In this document: positions 1-24,070 of the stretch, in pieces
Layout of the letters: each line of letters begins with the position of its first letter
Numbering within the stretch: the first letter of the stretch is position 1
Assembly (NCBI RefSeq): GCF_034702125.1
Contig: NC_085869.1
Coordinates: 49,403,197-49,467,196, forward strand
Reading direction: 5' to 3'
Source: Engraulis encrasicolus
Taxonomy: Eukaryota; Chordata; Actinopteri; Clupeiformes; Engraulidae
Length of the DNA stretch: 64,000 nucleotides
The notes under the pieces: model-generated
What the model was told of the DNA's origin: nothing
The model's input: the letters and a program-made list of their open reading frames with translations, nothing else
The model's database searches: none
Made by a program: the position numbers and the translations under genes

Positions 1-888
1 TAATATTAAGGTTAAAAATAAATCCAGATACAAGCCATTATTTCCTCATTTCATATGGCTTGTGGTACTAAGAAAATGTGTGATATATGTGATTGCTGAA
101 TGTTGCACATGTTTTACACGATGAAAGCAAGCAACAGTATGCGGTATTTCAGCTTTGTCTTTAACACCCAGAGCAGTGAGCAGCTTACATGGAAGGCCAT
201 TTGGGGATATAGGGGTTTTATCTAAATTGCCAAATATTCGCCTATCATGCTTGTAATAATGTGCCATTCACATGTTTTACATTTACAATATGTACATAGC
301 ATGACATTGAATGAATGGATGGTTCATGGACGTTCAACGAATGGTTACGTTCATGGATGAATGGATACGTCTATAGCTCAGCTCCATCTAACATTAAGAG
401 ACAGTAATGTTGAGGTTGCAAAAGTGGGTAGTTTTACTGCTTTAGGCATGATCTGCTTATCCAGGGTCTGTGAATAACTGCTATCTCAAGTTTGCATGAA
501 TAAATCCATATGCTAAGTTTAGTCTTTGTTCTTTCTCGTGTCTTTGTAATAACTAAAAACCTCACCAAGGGAGTGTAAGTAGTAATTATACATTATAACA
601 CTTTCTCACAGTATTCATATTCATAAAATCAGTAAAATTCCTTTAATTCATTGAAATGGTTGTTGTAATACTCAGTGCAATTATGAATGATGCATGAAAA
701 TATGTATTAATAGTTTGTACTTTCAGTGCATAAGCCTTCATGAGTGTCTATATAGTGTCTTGTAACTGCAGCCTTCTTAGAAAGCTTCATATAAAGTGTA
801 ATTGTTTTGGGAGATATATAATACGACTCTGGGCGGCTGGATGGGGAGTGAAACTTCACACAGTAGCAGAACTAGAGTTTCGTCTCAC
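1..888 (-). other. stam2: stam2-like intron 2 (partial)
   Basis: Intronic sequence running off the left edge. I looked for the next VHS exon (AKDC...QALT-like) on the minus strand and did not find it. The 73-codon minus frame at 46-267 matches no family I know and has no exon support. Confidence 0.6.
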
Positions 889-973
889 CCGTTGGGTGTC
901 GTCCCAATGCGGTCGCAGATGTCCATAATGAGACCCCAGTCTTCGACGGTGTTGGTTTCGTTCGTCGCCTTCT
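889..973 (-). CDS. stam2: stam2-like coding exon 2 (start of VHS domain)
   Basis: The acceptor TGCAG ends at 974 and the donor GTGAG occupies 888-884. The exon is 85 nt, enters in phase 1 and leaves in phase 2. It encodes the first VHS helices, with the conserved EDW and DICD residues. Confidence 0.85.
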
Positions 974-2753
974 CTGCAAATGCAAATGCACATCGCATGA
1001 ACAAAAGCGGTCTCTGCCCGCCTGGCAGGCACCGTGAACATGCTCCCTCATGGGAAAGGTGCTAAGTTTCCTAGACATTTCTCATTCAAATGACATACAA
1101 AGCAGCAAATAGATTTCACACAGACCTAGGCTTCATTTGGGATTCAGAGCCACTAATAGAATTACAACCTGCCTGCTGTTTCTATTATCACTACAGTTAT
1201 TAAGCAACATTATTATGGAAACTATGATGCCAATCTACTCAGTCATCATCACTTACAGGTTGAAGAGCAATCCGCTGGGCACGGACTTGTGAAAAGTGAG
1301 CCAATAACATTGTTGCTGACAAAAATCTGCTTACTGGTCATGCTGAAATATGATATTATTAGGCATTCTGAAGCAACTGGTAACACTGACATTTTTTTAA
1401 TTATTTTTTTTACAGCAGCTTGAATTGAGGCAAGCAACCAACAGTGTCTGAAGGAATGCCCCACTATTGGATGTTATATGATGGGTACCAAAATTATTCC
1501 AAATTAAACTGATCTAAATGTCTAGATAAAACAGCGTACTCAAGACACTGGTTTGAGTTAACTTTCTTCCATTCTCACCATTAGACAACACTTCTAAAAT
1601 GACTTACGGTAGCTGGCCTTTACATGTTGGTACCTCTCTGTTTATATTTTTGTTGACAACATTTGTTTATTAAGTGCGATATACAAATAATCTAGTCATG
1701 CCTTGCCCTACGGCCAGTCCACAAAAGAGATGTAAATCAAGAAACCCTACTAACAGGTCTGACACAGGCCTGCATGATTTGCACATTGCCATTTCCGATG
1801 TTTTGCATTCAGCACACGGCACCAAAAGGGCCTTGTTTACACATTATGGAATGCAATATTACTTACGAATCCCTTCAGAAAGTGTGTTTTTCAATGTGCT
1901 TTCAATCCAACAGGTGGCAATGACAGTGTTATTAAGACATCATTAAGGCAGGCACATGACATTGTTGGCTATTAGGCTGGTCAAATACTTCACCAGAACA
2001 TAAAACAAGTGGATTGAAGAATTTGAGATCCATCGGGACAATAAGACTAGCGTTTACTTGTTTGTAAGAGGAAGAATGCTACCGTTTCACACCACTAGGT
2101 CACTTGACGTTAACCTTGACTTCAGTCCAACCACATGAAAGTGAGTCAAACGTTGCGAAAAGTGTAACATGATGACTGCCTTGATGTTGGTTAGGTTTTT
2201 AACAAACTAGCCATTTAGCTATATCATATCTAGCCAATGTAGGCTAACACTGTGTGTCTATGACCCAAATCTGCCAGTCGTTCACAACAATGCCAGAAAA
2301 TAGAAACTGCGTAAGACAGGGTTGATTTATAAAGACCAAGGGAATGCTGTCATACTACCAAAGTCACCAAATCGGTTGCTTCAGCTACTAGGACATCACC
2401 GAAAATGTAAATAGGCAGCCATCACAACAAGGTAGTCAACTAACTGGCTACACTGACACAAGACAGAACAGCTAAAAGCCAACATGTTAACAGGAAACGC
2501 ACACCCTCTCATGCGACTTCTATTAACATGATACACGTTGTTGTTGACAGATACATGTATGTTCAATTAAATCATCTTGGCTGGTTGTTAGGCTCAACGT
2601 AAACACATCTGTAGCCAACGAAGGGAGCTATGCTAGCTGAGATAGTCGTTAGCTATTAGCTTAGTTTTTGTGAATACGTCAACAATAAATAACAATAATT
2701 TTGATTATCTTACCCACATCCTGGTCGAATGGATTTTGCGCAAATAAAGGCAT
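889..2753 (-). CDS. stam2: STAM-family endosomal sorting adaptor, 5' end (coding exons 1-2), stam2-like
   Basis: Two minus-strand exons join in frame: 2753-2714 (13 codons plus 1 base) and 973-889. Exon 1 starts [13 protein letters not shown], the hallmark N-terminus of signal-transducing adaptor molecules. Exon 2 continues [13 protein letters not shown], then [16 protein letters not shown], which is the start of the VHS domain. Both donors (GTAAG, GTGAG) and the exon-2 acceptor (TGCAG) are canonical and the phases agree. STAM proteins pair with HRS in the ESCRT-0 complex on endosomes, bind ubiquitinated cargo through VHS and UIM domains, and also have an SH3 domain; those later parts lie off the left edge. 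The TPNG and LIMD residues look more like STAM2 than STAM1, while the NPFDQDV start looks more like STAM1, so family membership is firm but the paralogue is not. It is head-to-head with hacd2. Confidence 0.85.
974..2713 (-). other. stam2: stam2-like intron 1
   Basis: AT-rich intron between the two recognised exons. No coding potential or clear mobile element seen. Confidence 0.7.
2714..2753 (-). CDS. stam2: stam2-like coding exon 1
   Basis: The start codon is at 2753-2751, with A at -3. The exon encodes 13 residues plus the first base of a split Glu codon, and the donor GTAAG follows at 2713-2709. Too short to stand out as an open frame; recognised from the MPLF...NPFDQDV signature. Confidence 0.87.
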
Positions 2754-3587
2754 TATCGTTTTTCGGTTAAGGGACACTACTACTTGGCAAAGTTAACTAA
2801 TGTGCGGATTGAGAAATATCCCTTCCTCATCCATTAAACTCCACTTTCACCAGTTGCTCTTCCGTAGCAGGTATTTAGGTGCCCTATGGAATGCCTGAAG
2901 ATTAAAATAGTCACATCGAAGGGAAATATTTCACACGATAAAGGAAGCAAAATCACGAGATAAAATATCAAGAATCAAAATAAATCTTATGCATATGCTG
3001 TTTGTGTAATGTTGCAGTACTAATATTATAAATCCGGCAATGACAGGCCTGCTACATTCTTTGGCCCAACCAGGCCCAATTACGGACAACATCGCCATCA
3101 CGCGGACAAAAGAACTAACACCTAGCTGCAACCTGACTTATGTCTGTGCAACTGTATAGCCTATGTTACCTATTTGGACAAATCTGTAGCATAATATTGT
3201 CACGCAAGGAGATTCTAAACCAAATTTGAGTGACAAAGCAGCCCCCCCCCCCACACACACACACACACACCACTGAACAAAGCAAATTACAACTTTATTG
3301 GTTTTATATTTGAAGCATAATTTAATACACGATTTTAAACATCTTCAACATGACATTATTGTAATATCGTGTTCCCAATGTTTATGCTATGACCTGCCCA
3401 TTGATGGTGATGACACTTGCTTTACTTGGCTGTGTGTGCTGTCATCGAGTTTGTACTGTTCACCCATTTACAGCAGGGGGCGCAACCCACCAAGCATACG
3501 GCAAATAAAGCCCTGTGAGGCCATTCGCCTTTTATTTCCTCCTGACACGGTTGAGGGTACGGTCGGGTACCGAACGGACGGTTAGTC
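2754..3587. promoter_or_regulatory. Shared divergent promoter region, stam2-like / hacd2
   Basis: The two start codons face away from each other and are 834 bp apart, so both 5' UTRs and promoters must lie here unless noncoding first exons exist elsewhere. A C-run plus CA repeat sits at 3242-3271. No TATA box is convincing at either end. The assignment as a bidirectional promoter is inferred from gene layout. Confidence 0.6.
3242..3271. repeat. C-run followed by (CA)n
   Basis: About 11 C followed by roughly 9 CA units, in the intergenic promoter interval. Confidence 0.9.
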
Positions 3588-14910
<11,323 letters not shown>

Positions 14911-16901
14911 ACAGACACCCCCCCCCCACCCCCACCCCTTCTCCGCAGAGCCCTACACAACAGTGACACCCCTAAAAGGACAAGACAAGAGGCAAAGATA
15001 ACCTTTAAAAAAAACACACTCACACACACTACAGATGTAAGAGAAAATAGTCTGCTCATTGTATTACTATAACCCAACGTTTGCCCCCCTTTCCCGCCCC
15101 CCACCTGCACCCCCATGAAGAAGACAGTAACATAATGGTTAACAACAGCAACAAAATGGTACGTACGTTGTTGATGATTGGACTAGGTTAAACTTGAAAG
15201 AAATGCTTGCTGCCGTCATAACGAAGGTCTACTACAGTATGCAGGGGTGCATTTCTTGAATCCATAGTTGCTAACTACATTAGCTACTTTGTTGTTTGCA
15301 ATGCAATTTCCCATTGGGAACTACCGACAGGCTAACAACTACGCTTTCGAGAAACGCACCCCTGGCTTGGCTTGATCATAGTGGTTAGAGGATTTAAGAG
15401 AGCCACTGAGAAGGGCGACTGTTTTGAAGGTCATGACCTTTATGGCAGCCGGTACACTGCTGAAACCCTGGGGAGAGGGTGAGAAGAAGAAAAGAAGACT
15501 TGCACATATCTCGCAAAAGATGAAGTTATTAGAGCACTGTTTTTCGATCCAGGATGCTTCTGAAAGATCCATGATCAAAACGTTGCTGCTCTCTTTGTAA
15601 TTATAACTCGTTTTTTTGCAAACTGCATGCAAGTCTCTTTTTTTTCTTTTTCTTCCCTCATGTATGGTTTTTGAGAGAGAGAGAGAGAGAGAGTGAGTTG
15701 TGTAGCTGCTGAGGTTGCTCTCTTGGATGTGCGTGCACTACACTGCACCTGTGGAGAGGATTCTCCGCCCTGCCTGCCATCCTCCCATGCGATGCCCCCA
15801 CGAACAAAAACACCTCAGCACCTCCTTTGTTGCTCTATTGTTGTTGTTTTTTTGTTATTCATTTGATTGATTGATTAATTAATTCTTAATTCCAATTCAG
15901 TCTAATCACTGTCAGCTTCCACAGCTTTTAGTCGTTGGATGCATCTGTAAGAAAATGACTCAGAAAATGTTATGTTTTTCTCCATATTTTTTGTTTTTGT
16001 TGCTGTTTTTTCCATCTTCTTCTTACGGTCTAAAGACAGAAATTCTGGAACATTCCTGTGCTTATGTCAAGATGCTAAATTACCTCCTAATTGTTGGTAC
16101 ACCTACACCAAGACATTATTTAAATGTTTTTCTTTTCTATTCTGACTGTTCTGAATCAAACGTACCCCTCTTTTTTAGCACTGACTTAGTTCAAGAAGTT
16201 GTATTGCCTTGACTGCTCTGACAAGACTCCTCTGAGACTTGATGGTGATTGTAAGGTTTATTTTTCTTCATTAACAGGCTTTGTTGACTAATTAGCTTTT
16301 GAGTGTGTTTGTTCCGTTTTGTTGGCAATAGCTTGTGTTTTGAAATCTTGGTAACAGTTGTGTAACTGTTTTGGGGATGTGTACTCATAATGCTTGTACA
16401 ATGGTGTGGCGTCACAGGTGGATATTTGTGGGCTGTCTACATGTTAATGTATTAAACCAGATGGATTTGCAACAACGGTAGCACAAAATAGTTGGAGCAG
16501 GCGTAATAGTTGTACAGTGATTGCAAGTATTGTTTTTGTTTAGTTTAATTCTTTGTTCTTTTTCGGTTCTGCATCTGTATGTTATTGAACTGCTTTGACA
16601 TGCGGCTTACAAAATGGATGCAGTGGTCCTGACGATGCCAGGGTTATGCGAACAGTAAACTAACTTTGACTGCTTTTCTCACAATATCTGTTCTTTTTGA
16701 AGGGCTTGTGCTTAATCCCCATGAAGCTCCAGGTGAAACCCCATGACTACCATTTGCACGGCGGACATAGGAATTAGCACGCTCACGCACACACATGCAG
16801 GTGTCCAAGATTTAAATTGGATTGAAAAAAAATGCATGCAGTCCTTTGTCTTTAGTGACCAAAAGAAATCCAATATGGACAGGGATGATTTATAATTTTC
16901 A

Positions 16902-16932
<31 letters not shown>
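16902..16932. repeat. (TG)n microsatellite
   Basis: About 15 TG units with one TA interruption. Confidence 0.9.
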
Positions 16933-16933
<1 letters not shown>

Positions 16934-18407
16934 AGTGAACAGGCAGCAATCAAAAAAAGGGAGAACAGAGAGAGCTTAAAGAGGGAAGAAGAGTTGAACA
17001 CCTTAGTGTCTTTTTTGCTCTTTATGTCAGCAGCCTGTAAGAGGACCTAGGAATCCTAGGACAGTCGAGGAGAGGAAGGGATGGAGGTTTGTTTATGGGT
17101 GCAACTCATTTCTCCAAACTTGCGTCCTTTCCTTCAGCCTCATGCCTTTTTGGGTAAAATCAGTTTTATATTGGACATTCGTTTAGCATTCAAAATATAA
17201 GGTTTATTTTTCAGATGTACCACATTTGTATTTTGTGCGTGTGTGTATACATATATACGTGTGTGAAAAGTTTTGATGCAAAATTATGTGTCATTTTATT
17301 TACTTTAATTACATTTTATTATGGGAAATGACAGGACGTCTAAACTATCACCTATGTGTGAATTCTTGCCATTCAAATATTCTGTGAACATACTTTTCAA
17401 ACCTATATTAAATGCATTTTGCAATGCAATGCCCAATACAAAATTGTCGGTTTCCCAATAAGTTCCTAAATTGACATGCATCATTTTGCAACGTAGCAGC
17501 ACTTCTTATATAAATGAATGCCCAGTATAAAACTGACTTTTCCCAGGTCAACAATGAGGCACAAGGTTGGAGGACAGAGGAAAGGATGTGAGTTTAGAGA
17601 CCTGATTTTCACACCATGTTTCACTGAGAAGGACCTCCCCTCCTCAAGTAGCATCACTGCACTACAGCAACTGTTAGCCTCTATTTATACCCATCCATCA
17701 CATTGTTTCCTGCCACTCGCAGCCACACATTTAAAGGGACTCAACTATTTTCATGCGTAGGTAATTTCCAGTTTTTTTCTGAGCCACAGAGATGAACCCA
17801 ATATAGTGCTTATACTAGGGCAGTCCAAACCATGCAAGGGTTTAAGTTTAGTCTTGGGGGGGGGGTGGGGTGTTGAAGGATTTGCTTGTTGGCTAGAAGT
17901 TTTTTTTTTTATTTGTTGCCTGTAATCGGTATTTAAATACATTTAGATTTGCATCAGTCCACTATTGGGAGGGATTTTTTTGTATCTTATCTCTTCTATC
18001 TTCAGCCAAGTTAAGAATTGAGACCATACTTGCATAGGTTGACATGGGGGAGGGCAATTCTTTTTCTAATCTATCTGCCCATACAAGTCAAGAATCAGGA
18101 ATGTGCTGGCTGGCACAGGCTAACACAGTCACAGTCATTGACCCACACAAAAAAAACGTTCGAACACGAGGGGAGCTCCAGTGACTGTTACGAATGCCTT
18201 CGCCTCATCTTGGAGGACACCTTGCCTGTTGGAAATTAATGTATCTGCTAAGTGTTCGCCAGCTGTTTGCGAGATGGCTGTGTGAAGGTCTTTTTCATGC
18301 ACTGGCCTCTTTGGATGTGAGACAGGAAGACAGGCAAGGTGACCCTGCAAGAGTAGAAGTCCTCAACTGGCCCAGCTGGCCCATGGCTTTCTGATCCAAG
18401 GGTGCTG

Positions 18408-18453
18408 AAGTGTGTGTGTGCGTGCGTGCGTGCATTCGTGTGTGCGTGTGTGT
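18408..18453. repeat. (TG)n/(TGCG)n microsatellite
   Basis: Mixed GTGT and GTGCGTGC units. Confidence 0.85.
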
Positions 18454-18748
18454 GGCCCGCCATGGGTGAAGGTGGGAAAGTTTTGTGTCTTTGGGAAGAT
18501 TTTTGTGCAGGTTTGTGACTGGTGGAAATATTGTATGCATGTATAGAGGGGAAAATGTGAATGAGTGAACAACTACCCACTGATTTGGGTTAATGTACCA
18601 TGGTAAAGAAATGAAGCATGCCACTGAAAAAGGTTCAATCTCCCCTTCTCAAATATCCCTGGGCTTTTTTTAATAATGACAAAAAAAGAGTTTTGCATGG
18701 GACCAGCAGACTTTGTATACGTATGGTTATTAATACCTATATATTTAC

Positions 18749-18754
18749 AATAAA
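18749..18754 (+). terminator. hacd2: Candidate poly(A) signal AATAAA for hacd2
   Basis: A canonical hexamer followed by TG- and T-rich sequence (CATGTCTGTTGTCTTTTTG). Position is plausible only; an earlier ATTAAA at 16451 is an alternative. Confidence 0.3.
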
Positions 18755-19253
18755 TAATATGGGAAGCAAACATGTCTGTTGTCTTTTTGCCCATCCTCTC
18801 TTGTACATCTCACCAAGAAATGGCAAACACTGCTATCATGATACTGCCACTATTACAAGATTGCGCATTTACAAGGCTGAAAAACATGGACATCCTTATC
18901 AGGAAGTTGGAATCTCTTTTGACAACTAACATTTCTATGTTTTCTGATTCTCTCAGGTTGCTCATGCAAAGGTTCACTGCTCACTGTGCTGCCTGACATG
19001 ATGAAATATATCCTGGTAGTTGGTTGTTTAGTGATGATCTGTGACCACTCTCAATGTGTCACATGTACTGTACATAGGCCTACTGTATGTTTGGGGGAGT
19101 GGTCCTTCTCTTCATAATTCCAGTGAAAATATAGGCTGCTTCAGACTTGTAAGGGACCAAAAAGCACAAAATCAATCAAACAAAACCGCCAATTGCTGCT
19201 TTGATGTTGTCATGACTTTAAATACACCAACCTTGAGTGTCTCATCAGTTGTC

Positions 19254-19600
19254 ATTAAAGGTGCACTGTGCAGGAAATGGTCAAGAAAGGTACTGCAACT
19301 ATGCTGCCCATTGAAACTGGGTTGCCTATCGCCAAATTTGATCTACTCATGAAAGTTTACCAAGTAATAAACTAATCTTTTTTTAGCATGACCCAAGTAC
19401 AGTCATTTTTGCAGCTGAAATGTCCATTTCTGGAAATTCTAAATGGCGGACCATGGAGAAGATCCCCCTTTTCATGTATGAAAAGTGCAATTTTCCCAGT
19501 CATAATGAATACTTTGATGGTGGTGGTAAGTATTCGTGAAAAAGGTAACATTTGTAAATGGGTAGCATGAATTCAATACATTAAAATGTTAATTATTTAT
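19254..19600 (+). mobile_element. Dispersed repeat, GGTGCACTGTG-ended family, copy 1
   Basis: Begins TTAAAGGTGCACTGTGCAGG. It shares long blocks (GGAGAAGATCC, ATGAAAAGTGCAATTTTCCC, GATGGTGGTAAGTATT) with a copy at 55286-55626. The right end is not clear here. Confidence 0.8.
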
Positions 19601-19791
19601 TTTATGCTTTTTTTTTCAAATTTGTTTGATGTCAATAGACTGGCAGAGTGTTAAATCAGTGTGACATTTTTTGTTGTAGTCTATTTCCCGAATTTATGCT
19701 GCCCATTCCCTAGTTTCATCTTTTTTTTTCCATGAATATTTACTACCACCAATTTTTCTCAAAAACTTTTTCATTCTGGCTTGGAAATGAG

Positions 19792-20640
19792 CAGCCATGA
19801 CTCAATGGTTACAGTGCTGTGTTTCATATCAGAGGGTTACAGGTTCAAATCCCTCCCTTACCACCTTTCATCTATGGCTGAAGTGCCCTTGAGCAAGGCA
19901 CCTGAGTCGACCATGGATGTAGTTTGAGTGGGGCAGAACAATGTACACCCCGAAACATGTAGTGACATCAAGGAAATGGCAAATGTTAAATATGTAAACA
20001 TAGTGATATTCCAAATGTTTTGAAAAAGTAAAATACATACTAGTATAAAATTAATATGAATATTATATTTTTGTAACACATTATTATTCCTATTATATTT
20101 TTGCCCACCCGATGCAAAAGTCAAACTCGGCTTGTGCACCTAACCCCACATTGCCCCAGGCCTGTAACCAATACCTTGAACTAGGGATGGCACAAACCGC
20201 ACCGAAAACCGAAACCGTACAATTCACACACATACCGAACCGAACCGTGCAATCCATCGCAAACCGCAATTCATGTACTGCCCAGAAAAATATGTAAAAC
20301 AGAGATTCTATGAGTATCTTATCCAGTCTCTCTGATTAAAACATTAGCGTATAAGACCAAATCAGAGGATGACACAATTAAAACCACACCATTTTCACAT
20401 TATAAGCCTATACAAACCATATGTAGGATATTTAGTGATACGTACGATTCTATTAGCTAGTGCACCATTTATCATGAACTAAAAAAAAAGAACCGTAGAG
20501 AACCGAAAACCGTGACCTTGACACCGTGATATGAACCGAACCGTGAATTTTGTGAACAGTACCACCCCTACCTTGAACCTAATTACTCTAAGTCGCTGGA
20601 TAAAAGGGTCAGCTAAGTGTACTGTAATGTAATGTAAATG
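19792..20640 (+). mobile_element. tRNA-derived SINE split by a hAT insertion
   Basis: The head (CAGCCATGACTCAATGGTTAC...GGTTCAAATCCCTCCC) and middle (TGCCCTTGAGCAAGGCACC) are typical of a fish SINE. The tail (GTCGCTGGATAAAAGGGTC, CTGTAATGTAATGTAAATG) resumes after 20578. The element at 20182-20570 interrupts it. Confidence 0.8.
20182..20570. mobile_element. Non-autonomous hAT-type element inserted in a SINE
   Basis: The ends TAGGGATGGCAC and GTACCACCCCTA are imperfect inverted repeats. They are flanked by an exact 8-bp duplication CCTTGAAC at 20174-20181 and 20571-20578. The interior is full of ACCGAACCG-type repeats. Confidence 0.92.
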
Positions 20641-20714
20641 TACATTTTTCATATGTGAAGCGAAGTGAAAGCCCAACTGGGAAACTCCGACTCCCATTGT
20701 CATTGTGACACAGC

Positions 20715-20992
20715 ACTCCACAGCACACAAGTGTTCAATGCACACTACTCACAACGAAATTGCATTTATGCCTCACCCGTGCAAGGGGGCAATCCCCAAT
20801 AGCGTCCCAAGGGAGCAGTGCAGTGGGACTGTACCATGCTCAGGGTACCTCAGTCATGGAGGAGGAAGGGGGAGAGCACTGTTTAATTACTGCCCCCACC
20901 AATCTGGCGGGTTGGGAGTCGAACCGGCAACCTTTGGGATACAAGTCTGATGCCCTAACCGCTTACCCATGACTGCATGAAATGGTGACGTT
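20715..20992 (-). mobile_element. tRNA-derived SINE, reverse orientation
   Basis: On the plus strand GGGAGTCGAACCGGCAACC, TGATGCCCTAACCGCTTACCC is the inverse of a tRNA-like head (B-box region plus anticodon-arm region). The body (CACAACGAAATTGCATTTATG, GTGGGACTGTACCATGCTCA) lies to its left. Confidence 0.7.
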
Positions 20993-21462
20993 TCTCCATG
21001 TAAACCAGCCATTTTAAATCACTGACATTTGAGGTTGTCTCTATGTTCAGCTGAAAAACCATACTCTCTTCAGACTTGACTTATACTCAAGAAAAATATA
21101 AAATGTTGCCAATGGGCAGTATACATTTTGAAAATAAACTAAAAATAGGCCTCCTAAAATTACTCACTGGGCCTTTAAGTCTTTCTTTGGTTCTTTCTTG
21201 AAGCCACTGATATATCTCCACACGAGGGCAGCAGACATCCTTAAGAAGTCACACGTGGACCTTCAGGGAAATACAGACCTCAGGTGTCTGTGTGCTGCTT
21301 GTGCATACAACACATTCATAGGCTACATAGCCTAGGCCTACTAACTACATTAAAAGCATGCACATCAATCAGCTTTAGAGTGATGGATGAGGAATCCAAG
21401 AGGCTCTTCAAAAATGTTTAAACAGCTCTAATGATTTTAGACCTTTAAAAACTGCCAATACG

Positions 21463-21640
21463 GCCCTGCCGTGGCCTAATGTAGGACACTGGGTTCCTAC
21501 GCCGGCGACCTGTGTTCAGTTCCGGCCCGGGTCATTTGTCGATCCTTCCCCGTCTCTCTCTGACCACTTGTTTCCTGTCTCTCCTCCACAATCCTGTCAA
21601 TATAAAGGCAGAAAAGCCCCCCCCCACAAAATATGAAAAA
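21463..21640 (+). mobile_element. tRNA-derived SINE, same family as 5594-5731
   Basis: Head GCCCTGCCGTGGCCTAATGTAGG, decayed B box TGTTCAGTTCC, and the CCCCGTCTCTCTCTGACCACTTG tail with CCTGTCAATATAAAGGCA. Confidence 0.85.
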
Positions 21641-24070
21641 AAAACTGCCAATATGTTTTGGCCATGACATGGCCTTCATCGGGGCAAAGCCAAACATGAT
21701 GTTGATGTCAAGAAACATACATATGGGTGGAAAACTTAACATAGGCCTACGTGAATGAAACGTTGACTCTCCTCTTGCTACATTGAGTTTTGTTGTTGAG
21801 GAACATGAATAGAGGTTGTTCTTCCCCTGATCCTGGCTTGAGGCGGAGCAGTCATGAGATGCTAGGTTTGACGAAGGCCTGACTTCATGGCTATCGGCTG
21901 CCTTAGTCATCATCAGCCACACAAGTTCTTGAGGAGCTGCGGTATATGGACTTTGGGTCATTTCATTCCAATGCTGAATATCAGGAGATGTCTGGTTAGA
22001 CTACAACATTTCTCCAAAACCAGATGCTTTGAAACCCCCTGCATGGCTTTGTTGTTATTAGGCCTATATAACAATTTACATTGGTCTCAATTGTGGTATT
22101 TAGAGTAATCTCATTTGCTGGCAGGGATTTAAAAGTTTAGTTGAGGTGTCTTCTTCTAATAACTATATTTGCAAGCAAGCCTGGTGCTGTGATCTAGCAT
22201 ATAGGGCATTTCCTGGTGGACCGACAATCATCAGGGGGCAATATTGTCCCATAATTTAGAAGGGGACCCTGCAAAAATGCCCAGGAGGTTTTATCCCCCA
22301 AGTCAGTCCTGTTAGCCACATTTCTACTGTCATCTGAACACAAATTGACCAAAGAACATGTCACTAGGTAGCCTAGATAAAGTTGAAGTCAATAAGTTAA
22401 AGCTCAATAAGTTAAATGTTGGTTAAACTGGTCAAATATTTAAAAGCTTAAACATTTAATTCCATCTGCCCATTTTCATTAGTTATTGAAACATATTAGC
22501 CAACACATTGTTAGAATCATTCAGGATCCTGGGGTAGCTTGTTGAATTTTAACAAGCAAATTGAATGTTTGTCTTCTTTGATCTTCTGAACTTCGAAAGA
22601 GGAGGACGGCATCCTTGTTAAGGGTCCAGCTGCGGTAACAAACCCGCCTACTAGTCAGAAGAATCAAAAGAGCGCTTGAAACATTTAATAGGCATACGCT
22701 GACAGGAGCAGCAGCCAATGAAATGCCAGTGGCGAAAGTTTTCGGTCGATTCATCCAATTGCGCTTGGGCGAAGGCGGATCTCAGGAATCAGCCTTGGTT
22801 GAATGGTAGGTGATAGAAAGCACAGTGGCAGCGAAACGGGTTGAAGCTTAATCAATACTGTGTATCCCGTTGTAGACAGTCCGCAGAGGATCTTTTTAGC
22901 GCTAAGGGTTTCCAAACGGTTGTTTGCACTGCTGTTCTCAGACGTGGGCTGAATCCACAGCTCTGCAAAGGGGAAACAAGCTGCATTTTTAACGCGTTGA
23001 CGCCTCTGATGCTGCATGGATCCGCATGGGCAAAGTGTGCTACTGATTGGAACAGGGGATGTTGATCACACACGAGCAGCTGCAATATGATAACAACTGG
23101 ATACCGTGAGTGGTGTGTTTGAAGGAAAGACGTGTGTGGTTAGGCTGCTCATCGTCCTGTAGGCTACCAACACTATGCTGTCCTTGTGGCCATTGAACAC
23201 TTGCGTGGGTCGAGATGATGGTCGTGCGTTTGAGGGGAAATCATATGTGTCTTACCATGCGCTGGACAGCATCACCAAGCTTCTCACAGGTGGACGACTT
23301 GCTTGAATCAATGAATCAACACAGATAGCAGCATGTAGATATTATTTTCCTTCCCTGCCTCGGCTCGACCGGATGTTTTATTTGCCTGATAAAAGAGGCG
23401 ATCAGCTAGGAGGACATGTCATAGTTGCATCCAAGTCTTTCTCGCCCACTATCGTAGCTGCAGCTGTCATTTTGGTGGCTTGATGTAGGCTATGTGTTGA
23501 CAATGTGACATGTCATATGTGCAGATAATTCCCTCTGATGGCTACGTGGGCTCCCTGACTGTGATGTTCTGGTCATCCGGGAGTTACTCCCAGATGATTT
23601 GGGATCTTATTTAATTATTTCTTAAGAGGTATCCAATGTAATGGAGGCAGTTTTAATTAATTTCACAGTGAGGACTCCAAGACTGGAATCCACAACGAAC
23701 TTGGGTCATCATGGATTCTGACTGAAACTGGATTTTGGGTAACCTTCAAGATCAGCCAGTTGGCCTCCTTTTAGGTAACACCAAGATTGTTGACCTGCAA
23801 GATGTTCGATATGTTAACCCAATGAACTTAAATCATTCAGATGAACAGACAGGTACAGGAAGGCTACTGTTTATTTTAGGCAATTAGGCCTACCTCTTTC
23901 TGTGAAAAAAGCTTTTCCTCAGAAGTCTCTTTTGTGACGACCATGGTTGCAGGCCACAACCACTAAACTTATGGTTGTTTTAAAGACTTGAGTTTTTAAT
24001 TGGCAAGCTTTTCTGTTTCTTTCGTTGAAATTTTGTTTTACATTTGAAATTGACGAGCTGTCAGGGCAAC
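21641..24070 (+). promoter_or_regulatory. adcy5: adcy5 upstream region and 5' UTR
   Basis: After the repeat-rich intergenic part this stretch looks mostly unique up to the adcy5 start. It should hold the promoter and 5' UTR. No TATA box or exact transcription start can be assigned from sequence. Confidence 0.4.

Larger units (their letters stand above)
14911..18760 (+). other. hacd2: Probable hacd2 3' UTR and downstream flank
   Basis: Mostly unique AT-rich sequence after the stop, with small GA (about 15673-15693) and TG repeats. HACD2 transcripts in mammals have multi-kilobase 3' UTRs. Possible poly(A) signals are ATTAAA at 16451 and AATAAA at 18749. Where the transcript really ends cannot be read from sequence alone. 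Confidence 0.45.

Noticed and set aside
46..267. 73-codon minus-strand frame tested as STAM exon 3
   Set aside because: Its peptide (KLLTALGVKDKAE) does not match the VHS domain continuation and it lacks suitable splice sites.
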